Positions 24,692 through 30,606 of a DNA stretch of 30,606 nt are shown piece after piece. This DNA is from Methanobacteriota archaeon. GTDB lineage: Archaea > Halobacteriota > Methanomicrobia > Methanomicrobiales > Methanocorpusculaceae. The notes under the pieces are model-generated. The model had not been told where the DNA came from. It searched no databases and saw only the letters and a program-made list of their open reading frames with translations. Numbering within the stretch: position 1 is the stretch's first letter; each line of letters begins with the position of its first letter. The stretch is from positions 1 to 30,606 of the forward strand of contig JAEWXF010000024.1 of NCBI GenBank assembly GCA_023396065.1, written 5' to 3'. The translations under genes and the position numbers were made by a program.

Positions 24692-24869
24692 CTGCATTAC
24701 TGACGTGGTGCAGCCCCGTGGTTCCCTGACGGAAATTCGTCTCACAGAAATCCAGACCTGCGGCTGCATTACGGGCATGATGCAGCCCCGTGGTTCCCTG
24801 ACGGAAATTCGTCTCACAGAAACCAGAATCCATGGCTGCATTCTTGGCATGGTGCAGCCGTGGTCCCCA
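24692..24869. repeat. 72-bp tandem repeat with GCAT-stem hairpins
   Basis: About 2.4 copies with a 72-base period begin at 24692, 24764 and 24836. A 42-base core is identical in the first two copies (24709-24750 and 24781-24822). Each unit opens with a hairpin of the type GCTGCAT/ATGCAGC. A related GGCATTCCTGGCATGGTGCC hairpin follows the paralogous gene at 29695. It fills the gap between scaffold A and the subtilisin gene, and may act in termination or mRNA stability. Confidence 0.8.
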
Positions 24870-24953
24870 TTCTTTCAGTGGGAACGTCAGGGAATGGATT
24901 TCACCATTCATTCATCCGGATTCCGGAAAACAGATAACTCGTAAGTGATTCCC

Positions 24954-27680
24954 ATGACACAAAAGAAATCTATCATACTTCTATTGATCCTCTGCTGTTT
25001 TTTCGTATATTCAGTAACAGCAGTCACTCTGTTGCAGACGAATGAGAATTATTCCGAAATCGGGGGAGTCGTTTCAGAATCCCTCGTGGAGAATGCATCT
25101 GCAGACATCGTCAATAATCAGTCATCGGTATCAGGCTCCAAAAATACCACAGTTTCTGATGTCGTGATACCTGAACCTCCCAATGTTGCGGACACCTCTC
25201 CTCAGATGACTGATGCTGTATCGGACATAGGCAATATTGAACCAACTGAGGTATCAAATGTTCCTGAAACAAACGAATTTTCTTTCCCCTCATCAGCAGT
25301 TCCGGAATATGCACCGGATCGCGTTTTTGTGATGTATGATCCGGATTTTGCCAGAGCAGAATCAACAGCTGCGGATATTCTTAAGGACTATTCTGATTTC
25401 ATTCCCGGTTTACAGCTGATTCAACTGCCGGAAACAGTAACAGTTGAAGAGGCAATCGAATATTACTCAAATCTTCCCGGGGTAATATATGCAGAACCAG
25501 ACTACTACATCTCTCTCCCGGAACCTGAGATCAGTAGTGAACCCTTCACCATCGCAACCTCGGTGCTGCCCGAACCCGCTGCCGAAACTCTCAGTACATC
25601 ACCAAATGATCCATTCTTCAGCTATCAGTGGGGATTGGAGAATAGTGGTTCTGTACCGGTGGCTGGTAAGCCGGGATATTCTTTCACGGGAGTTACGAAA
25701 GACTCTGACATCGATGCAATGGACGCATGGCGCATCACGACCGGGTCGTCGAAGGTGGTGGTTGCTGTCCTTGATTCGGGAATCAATTACAATCATGAGG
25801 ACTTAAAGGCCAACATGTGGCGTTCATCCTCCGGCTATTATGGATATGATTTCGTGAACAGTGATAACTACCCTATGGATGACAACGGCCACGGTACGCA
25901 CTGTGCCGGAATCGTCGGTGCTGTGGGAAACAATGGTCTGGGGATATCCGGGGTGGCCTGGGATGTTTCGCTCATGGCTGTGAAAGTTATGGATGCTGCA
26001 GGAAAGGGATCTACTTCAACGATAATTAGTGGTATGGACTATGCTGCCAAGAATGGTGCAGATATCATAAGCATGTCTCTGGGTGGATATAGCTCAAGGG
26101 ACTCAAGGGACTCACGGTCGTTTCAGTCGGCAGTAGATGAAATAACCTCATCAGTAATTGTATGTTCTGCCGGGAATGATGGGACGAATAATGATGTTTC
26201 CCCACATTACCCATCGTCATGTGTGTCTGATAACCTAATTGCGGTGGCAGCATCGGCAATGGATGATACCTTATCCAGCTATTCGAACTACGGTCGGACA
26301 TCCGTTGATGTGGCTGCTCCGGGTGATAATATTGTGTCGGCATCGCACTCCTATGACAATATGTACCTCTACTCAAGCGGAACCTCCATGGCAGCACCGA
26401 TGGTTTCCGGAATTGCAGCGCTTATGTTGTCCGAAAATCCAGATCTGAGCGCTCAGGAAGTTGTATCGATTCTCAAAAAAACCGTTGATACCAAATCCGC
26501 ACTCTCCGGAAAGATATCAACCGGCGGGAGAGTCAAAGCAGCGCAGAATGTTCCAACCCCAACGGTGACACCCACCCCCACGCCAACATCAGCGCCCTCA
26601 AGCTGGTCAGGCAGTGGAACCCGGACAGATCCCTATCTGATCGAAAGTCCCGAGGATCTGGAGATGCTCGTAATGCAGGTCAACTATGGAGGAAATCTCT
26701 ATCGTGGAACATATTTCCAGCTCACACAGGATCTGGATTTGTCCAAGATATGCTGGGATCCTATTGGTACGCCGACCAACCCGTTCAGAGGTACGTTTGA
26801 CGGTGACGGACACACCATACACAATTTGTATGCGGATCAGAAGGGAGTTCTCCGGAATGGGTTGTTTGGTTATGTCAGGGGAGCGACATTAACGAACATC
26901 AAGATTCAAGGAGGTTCGGTTGAGGGGGGCAAGTATGTCGGCGGCCTCGTCGGGTATGTTCTTACATCTGCCGGAGATACAACAGATATCAATAATTGTT
27001 CTGTAGATGTCTCTGTCACCTCGGAGTATTCCGAAGATCTGGCCTTCATTGGCGGCTTAATCGGGTACATTGATTCAAAGGGTACCTGTAGGATAGCTGA
27101 CTGCTGTGTAACCCAGAATGTTGTTTACACGAATTGGGGCGTTGACGCGTGGTCTGATAATTCAGAAATATCGTCAGTGGGTGGTCTGGTTGGCTACATC
27201 ACCTCTGCCGGGCCACTCACGATCGCCAGATGTTCGACTACAGGTGATGTTCTGGTGACCTTTGATTCCACCTCCCCTCCAATCAATTACAGTGGCGTCG
27301 AATATGAAAAGACAAATGCTGGAGGATTAATTGGAATGCTGGTTACTTCGCTGAAACCTGTTGAAATCACTGATTGTTCTGTAACAGGCACAGTCTCTCT
27401 TTCAACGTCATATAGGTATCTCAGTGGAGGCGGAGACTATGGAGGGATAATCGGACGGATGAATGCAGCCGTTCCGGTTACTGTCAGGAACTGCTACGTA
27501 TCAGGAAACATACATTATACATATATATATATTACTCGTGGGCTTGTAGCGGCGGGGGTATTATTGGAGGCATACCGGGAACCGATGGGGGCCCTATCCA
27601 GATTCAGAACTGTATTGTCCTATCTCAATCTCTCCTCAACTGGCGTGGGTATGATAATCTCGGCGCTCCGAATCGGATAA
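24954..27680 (+). CDS. Secreted subtilisin with GLUG repeats, 5' part of a frameshifted gene
   Basis: Secreted S8 serine protease (908 aa as read). Signal peptide 1-27; an acidic propeptide with RVFVMYDPDF and GVIYAEPDYY (about 125-185) like fervidolysin-type inhibitors; catalytic domain with Asp274 (VLDSG), His313 (NGHGTHCAG), the oxyanion Asn in SAGNDG and Ser478 (GTSMAAP). After a PTPT linker come GLUG-type repeats (GGLVGY, NCSV..G.V) from about 560. The last 50 residues, after HYTYIYI, are out of frame: at the (AT)6 tract 27521-27532 the true frame continues to 28918 (C-S-G-G-G-I-I-G-G...). The intact product would be about 1320 aa with cohesin and dockerin. ATG 24954 is preferred to GTG 24945, as AAGTGATT lies just upstream. 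Confidence 0.85.
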   Translation: MTQKKSIILLLILCCFFVYSVTAVTLLQTNENYSEIGGVVSESLVENASADIVNNQSSVSGSKNTTVSDVVIPEPPNVADTSPQMTDAVSDIGNIEPTEVSNVPETNEFSFPSSAVPEYAPDRVFVMYDPDFARAESTAADILKDYSDFIPGLQLIQLPETVTVEEAIEYYSNLPGVIYAEPDYYISLPEPEISSEPFTIATSVLPEPAAETLSTSPNDPFFSYQWGLENSGSVPVAGKPGYSFTGVTKDSDIDAMDAWRITTGSSKVVVAVLDSGINYNHEDLKANMWRSSSGYYGYDFVNSDNYPMDDNGHGTHCAGIVGAVGNNGLGISGVAWDVSLMAVKVMDAAGKGSTSTIISGMDYAAKNGADIISMSLGGYSSRDSRDSRSFQSAVDEITSSVIVCSAGNDGTNNDVSPHYPSSCVSDNLIAVAASAMDDTLSSYSNYGRTSVDVAAPGDNIVSASHSYDNMYLYSSGTSMAAPMVSGIAALMLSENPDLSAQEVVSILKKTVDTKSALSGKISTGGRVKAAQNVPTPTVTPTPTPTSAPSSWSGSGTRTDPYLIESPEDLEMLVMQVNYGGNLYRGTYFQLTQDLDLSKICWDPIGTPTNPFRGTFDGDGHTIHNLYADQKGVLRNGLFGYVRGATLTNIKIQGGSVEGGKYVGGLVGYVLTSAGDTTDINNCSVDVSVTSEYSEDLAFIGGLIGYIDSKGTCRIADCCVTQNVVYTNWGVDAWSDNSEISSVGGLVGYITSAGPLTIARCSTTGDVLVTFDSTSPPINYSGVEYEKTNAGGLIGMLVTSLKPVEITDCSVTGTVSLSTSYRYLSGGGDYGGIIGRMNAAVPVTVRNCYVSGNIHYTYIYITRGLVAAGVLLEAYREPMGALSRFRTVLSYLNLSSTGVGMIISALRIG
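27521..27532 (+). repeat. (AT)6 tract at the frameshift: possible phase-variation site
   Basis: Six AT units lie between ACAC-like flanks and TACTCG. With six units the subtilisin frame runs into a stop at 27678-27680. With five units it reads T-Y-I-Y-Y-S-W-A-C-S-G-G-G and stays open through the cohesin-like and dockerin domains to 28918. Dinucleotide tracts of this kind change length by slippage. Confidence 0.7.
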
Positions 27681-27745
27681 TTTGTATTTCAAAAAATATT
27701 GATGGCCAAGATATAACAGTCAGTGACTGTTACGCACGGGGAGAT

Positions 27746-28918
27746 ATGCTTGTGAATAAGAAGCTCATAACCTCTTCGGACCCCTCATCCGGGGAGGGTG
27801 CGAGTGTCCAACCAAGTCAGTATCAGTCCAAGGTATTCTATATATCTATCCTCAAATGGGATTTTAACACCATCTGGGATTGGGATTCCACGCAAAAGAT
27901 TCCAATCCTACGTGGTTATAACGAAGTTGTTCCCACACCGACGGTAACTCCTACGCCAACGATGACTCCTACGCCAACGGTGACTCCTACGCCAACGGTG
28001 ACGCCGATACCCGGCGACCCCTGCATTGTAGTTGACACCTCCGCATATGCAAAAGGTGTCCGGGTGGGAGAGAAAGTTACGGTGCCGGTAATGGTGTATG
28101 GTGCGGATCGGATTCAGTCATTTTCCATGAAAGTTCCAAACACCGTTTCCGGTGTTGATATACTTCTGAACACAACAACACCCTTGGACACTCTTGGAAC
28201 ATGGAGTAAATCCGAGGTATACCCCGCCACAGGAAAATTCATCTGGAACACAAATGATCCAGCCATGGGGCTTTCCGGGAACGCCGTACCACTGTTCTTC
28301 ATCGACATTGCCCCGGATCATGATACAGAATCGCCCATCACCGTGACAGTACGTGTAGATGACATCTATGATCTGGATGATAACGACATCACAGATGACT
28401 ATCCGGTAACCCCCGGCTCACTGAGTATTCACCTCATCTCGGAACTCCGAAACACAGTCTCAAATGGAGAATGGGGTGCGACCGTTCCCGCAGAAATCAT
28501 AAACGTCCTTGCACCGTCCAACCTGCATAAACTCACAGCTCCGGTCATCACCAACAAGGACAACTCCCTGCAGCTCACAAACGTTGTCGTGAAAAAGACG
28601 GTTGGGGGAGTCCAATCCGAAGTTCCGGCAAAAGTTCTGGCCAACGGACAGATTGAAATCATGGGTGATATCAGTGATGCTTCTGAATTGGAGGTCACCT
28701 TTACCGGAAAAAAACTTGGTGATGTCGCTGGTACTAATAAAGTCGACAGTCTGGATAAAGCCAAAGTAGCCCAGCATGTTGCTGATAAGAAACCCCTTGA
28801 GGGCGATAATATGTTCTACGGTGATATCACCGGTGATAACAAAGTAAACAGCCTTGATAATGCGAAATTAGGACAATATCTGGCTGAAAAACTCAACGAA
28901 CACTATCAAACAACATAA
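27746..28918 (+). CDS. 3' part of the subtilisin gene: cohesin-like + dockerin
   Basis: The frame is open from about 27533, and the first ATG is at 27746, giving 390 aa without a signal peptide. It continues the GLUG region of the subtilisin (NCIVLSQ..., DCYARGDML, IPILRGY), then a PTPTVTPTPT linker (63-88), a cohesin-like domain (92-228, with DRIQSFSMKVPN and DDIYDLDDND) and, at 325-386, a dockerin with two calcium-loop repeats: GDVAGTNKVDSLDKAKVAQHV and GDITGDNKVNSLDNAKLGQYL. As a separate product it could not be exported, so I regard it as the end of one gene starting at 24954. Having cohesin and dockerin in one chain would permit self-assembly as well as docking on the scaffolds. Confidence 0.75.
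   Translation: MLVNKKLITSSDPSSGEGASVQPSQYQSKVFYISILKWDFNTIWDWDSTQKIPILRGYNEVVPTPTVTPTPTMTPTPTVTPTPTVTPIPGDPCIVVDTSAYAKGVRVGEKVTVPVMVYGADRIQSFSMKVPNTVSGVDILLNTTTPLDTLGTWSKSEVYPATGKFIWNTNDPAMGLSGNAVPLFFIDIAPDHDTESPITVTVRVDDIYDLDDNDITDDYPVTPGSLSIHLISELRNTVSNGEWGATVPAEIINVLAPSNLHKLTAPVITNKDNSLQLTNVVVKKTVGGVQSEVPAKVLANGQIEIMGDISDASELEVTFTGKKLGDVAGTNKVDSLDKAKVAQHVADKKPLEGDNMFYGDITGDNKVNSLDNAKLGQYLAEKLNEHYQTT
27947..28000 (+). repeat. 18-bp tandem repeat encoding the Thr-Pro linker
   Basis: Three copies of ACTCCTACGCCAACGGTG (one base differs in the first) encode T-P-T-P-T-V units of the linker between the GLUG region and the cohesin-like domain. The unit is a multiple of three, so changes in copy number alter linker length without shifting the frame. 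Confidence 0.85.
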
Positions 28919-28990
28919 ATCGGTAAGATATCGGTGCAGTGCGACACGGCGCCGACATCAAATTTTCTACCATCATATTGAGGTAATTGA
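28918..28990 (+). repeat. Duplicated leader, copy 2
   Basis: AATCGGTAAGATATCGGTGC to GAGGTAATTGA, the second copy of the leader at 22706-22776. Here it is untranslated and starts right at the stop codon of the dockerin gene. GAGGT serves as Shine-Dalgarno for 28991. Confidence 0.75.
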
Positions 28991-29695
28991 ATGAACATAA
29001 GCAAATTAACACTATTCCTTGTACTGGCGATTCTGTGCATGGGTAGTATTGGGATTGTCAGTGCCGGGGATGTCACTGTTGACACAACTGGTTCTCAGGC
29101 ACTGGTTGGCAAGACGATAACCGTTCCTGTTATCATGCATGATGCGGACCGTATTCAGTCATTTTCCATGACAGTTCCAACCACTGTTTCCGGTGGTACC
29201 ATTGTCCTGAACACAACAACACCCTTAGACACTTTTGGAACATGGAGTAAGTCCGAGATGTATGCAGACACTGGAAAATTTATCTGGGTCACAAATGATC
29301 CCGCCTATGGAATTTCCGGCAAAGCCGTGACACTGTTCTACATTGATATTACCCCAGCAAGTAATGCAGAATCTCCGATTCTGATAACAGTGAGCGTAGA
29401 TGACATCTATGATCTTGACGATACCGAAGTCACGGCACATTATCCTGTGACTCCCGGCTCACTTGAAATTTCAAACGTACCGACAGTAAACACTCCCCCC
29501 GCCCCATCCGTTACACCAACCTCTCCAGAAGTCACCATCACAACCTCCGGAACAGTCACCAGCTCAACAACAGCTCCGGCAGTCGATGCAACCACTGAGG
29601 CACAGCAGCCGACTGCAACACAGGGGCCTGTACCTGTCTTCGGCATTCTTGCAGGACTTGGGGCAGCAGTCATTCTTGGACGAAAGTTCATCTAA
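28991..29695 (+). CDS. Anchored cohesin-like protein B (234 aa)
   Basis: A minimal version of scaffold A: signal peptide 1-25 (LTLFLVLAILCMGSIGIVSA), one cohesin-like domain 28-160 (ITVPVIMHDADRIQSFSM, GISGKAVTLFYIDI, DDIYDLDDTE), a Pro/Ser/Thr linker 162-208 and the same sorting-type C-terminus, QGPVPVFGILAGLGAA with RKF. The start has GAGGTAATTG upstream. DNA identity with 22777-24672 is very high in the signal peptide and in the last 100 bases but drops between, pointing to duplication with later loss or gain of the middle domains, or to gene conversion. Inferred role: a short cell-surface receptor for the dockerin protein. Confidence 0.82.
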   Translation: MNISKLTLFLVLAILCMGSIGIVSAGDVTVDTTGSQALVGKTITVPVIMHDADRIQSFSMTVPTTVSGGTIVLNTTTPLDTFGTWSKSEMYADTGKFIWVTNDPAYGISGKAVTLFYIDITPASNAESPILITVSVDDIYDLDDTEVTAHYPVTPGSLEISNVPTVNTPPAPSVTPTSPEVTITTSGTVTSSTTAPAVDATTEAQQPTATQGPVPVFGILAGLGAAVILGRKFI

Positions 29696-29703
29696 CCACG
29701 TGA

Positions 29704-29725
29704 CGGCATTCCTGGCATGGTGCCG
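29704..29725 (+). terminator. Hairpin after the cohesin B gene
   Basis: CGGCA/TGCCG stem around CTGGCATGG, nine bases after the stop. Its centre matches the hairpin of the third 72-bp unit at 24836-24860, so the same element follows both cohesin genes. No T run follows, so its action as a terminator is uncertain. Confidence 0.4.
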
Positions 29726-29867
29726 CACGCTTGCACGCGGACCTTTGGATCCGCATGCGTCCATTTTTTCAGCAGAATTCTACTTTTTTCCACCTCCTCA
29801 CAACATCCCCCACCCCGCAGGGCAGAAACTATACACTGTTCCTCTCTCCCGTCCTACAGTATAGTCA

Positions 29868-29933
29868 GAGAAAGGGGAACACCCGAACAATAGAATACCA
29901 TACAATACCCGATACCATACGTTCCCCTTTCTC
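29868..29933 (+). promoter_or_regulatory. 13-bp perfect inverted repeat before the ribosome site
   Basis: GAGAAAGGGGAAC (29868-29880) pairs perfectly with GTTCCCCTTTCTC (29921-29933). The 40-base loop holds ATACCATAC twice, plus ATACCC. The right arm ends next to the Shine-Dalgarno GAAGGAGA, so folding could affect translation of 29950. It might also be a protein-binding or recombination site. The rest of 29726-29867 shows no gene. Confidence 0.6.
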
Positions 29934-29949
29934 GAAGGAGAAATACAAT

Positions 29950-30468
29950 ATGACAACCGACTTTATCCCGACCAGCACCGTAAAGGCCGCAAACCGCACC
30001 TTTACCGCCCCGATCGTATCCGCAGACACCTACGACGCTGTCATCACCGCCCTCACCGGTGACGCAAATCCCCTTGGCGCCTCCGCCTACCAGACATCCG
30101 GAGAAACCAGACCCGGCGTCGAAGTCGCCACTCAGAGCTACCGGGCAGTCATCCAGCTCATCGAACCAGACGAAGGAAAAACCATCGGCAGCATCACCCT
30201 CACCGCCCCGACCCGGGCAGTCATCAACGCCGCCGTCGCCCGGATCGTCGCCGATGCCGACCTTGCCGACCTCTATGGCGAAGGAACCGACGCCGTCCAG
30301 AACACCACCAAAGACGCATGGGTCGTCCGCATCAAGGTCCACGACCCCACCGGCGAACTCTACTACCTCAACCTCACCAGAAAGGGTCTCAGAATCAGCT
30401 CCTACGAAAACGACGCCATCCTCGCCACCGTCGAAACCTGGGCAGACAGCGTCGCAGCACTCAACTAA
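29950..30468 (+). CDS. Hypothetical protein (172 aa)
   Basis: A 172-aa protein that I do not recognise. It begins MTTDFIPTSTVKAANRTF, is rich in Ala, Thr and Val, lacks cysteine, signal peptide and membrane segments, and looks like a mixed alpha/beta soluble protein (VHDPTGELYYLNLTRKG near the C-terminus). The start is fixed by GAAGGAGA 8 bases upstream; the longer open frame from 29731 is not supported. Codons are strongly C-ending, unlike the surface genes before it. A small membrane protein gene follows after 11 bases. The strong ribosome site suggests high expression, but its function is unknown. Confidence 0.7.
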   Translation: MTTDFIPTSTVKAANRTFTAPIVSADTYDAVITALTGDANPLGASAYQTSGETRPGVEVATQSYRAVIQLIEPDEGKTIGSITLTAPTRAVINAAVARIVADADLADLYGEGTDAVQNTTKDAWVVRIKVHDPTGELYYLNLTRKGLRISSYENDAILATVETWADSVAALN

Positions 30469-30479
30469 GGTGAAAGGCG

Positions 30480-30606
30480 ATGGATTTCGTTACCCTCATC
30501 CTCCTTGCCGGAGTTGTACTCAACGTACTTGTCAGCGCAGCGCTCATTCTCGCAGGTCCCATCTATGCATGGAATGATCGGTGGCTTGACCGTACCCACA
30601 AAACAA
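30480..30606 (+). CDS. Small membrane protein, cut by the window end
   Basis: Only the first 42 residues are present. ATG 30480 is preceded by AAGGTGAAAGG, a good Shine-Dalgarno. The start MDFVTLILLAGVVLNVLVS runs into AALILAGPIYAW, one long hydrophobic segment, then a charged NDRWLDRTHKT. It is probably cotranslated with the 172-aa gene. No family can be named from this fragment. Confidence 0.55.
   Translation, partial: MDFVTLILLAGVVLNVLVSAALILAGPIYAWNDRWLDRTHKT

Noticed and set aside
27678..27746. Two separate genes at the subtilisin/cohesin junction
   Set aside because: The downstream frame is open and homologous from 27533, continues the GLUG pattern and has no signal peptide of its own, so one frameshifted gene fits better.

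Overview
The window reads as chromosomal DNA of a methanogenic euryarchaeon, most likely of the order Methanomicrobiales (Methanocorpusculum-like). This is an inference from gene content: a DUF2150 protein, the archaeal repair protein NreA with a C-terminal PCNA-binding motif, a stand-alone archaeal ThrRS editing domain, an iron-sulfur type ThiI, archaeal TATA boxes just upstream of starts, and surface proteins with archaeosortase-like C-terminal signals. No rRNA, tRNA or CRISPR array was recognised.

Layout. 1-784: no convincing gene; a dispersed repeat and hairpins. 785-2733 (-): thiI and a LarE-like sulfur transferase. 2877-3970 (+): DUF2150 protein plus a small Cys-rich protein, translationally coupled. 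4028-4694: a block of repeats whose core (4132-4564) is an imperfect palindrome of about 430 bp. 4749-7052: dcd (+), convergent with a sodium:solute symporter and its 42-aa accessory protein (-). 7426-13542 (+): one probable operon of a DUF4013 membrane protein, bacterial-type SbcD and SbcC, and a membrane-anchored transglutaminase-like protein. 13543-15502 (-): MetX with C-terminal CBS domains, followed by the ThrRS-type editing domain. 15657-17485 (+): NreA and a DUF3089-like membrane protein lacking the nucleophile.

17733-22523 is an accessory region. It begins with an AAA15 ATPase + RloB pair of the AbiL/RloAB type (defence by family knowledge). Converging on it is a compact five-gene minus-strand operon: a ribbon-helix-helix-like protein, an HNH endonuclease, a zinc-ribbon protein, an unknown protein and a 65-aa HTH protein. 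Two upstream sites each carry three GTAC tetramers at 7-nt spacing. The operon looks like the early or regulatory module of a small mobile element.

22524-29695 encodes a cell-surface cohesin/dockerin cluster. Two anchored scaffolds (631 and 234 aa), each with an N-terminal cohesin-like domain, flank a large secreted subtilisin. The subtilisin carries GLUG repeats, its own cohesin-like domain and a C-terminal dockerin. Its reading frame is broken at an (AT)6 tract; removing one AT unit restores an open frame of about 1320 residues, so the gene is a phase-variation candidate (or a pseudogene, or a sequence error). Signal peptides, a 70-bp leader, cohesin domains and C-terminal anchors are shared among the copies, pointing to recent duplication. 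The window ends with an unknown 172-aa protein, preceded by a perfect 13-bp inverted repeat, and the start of a small membrane protein.
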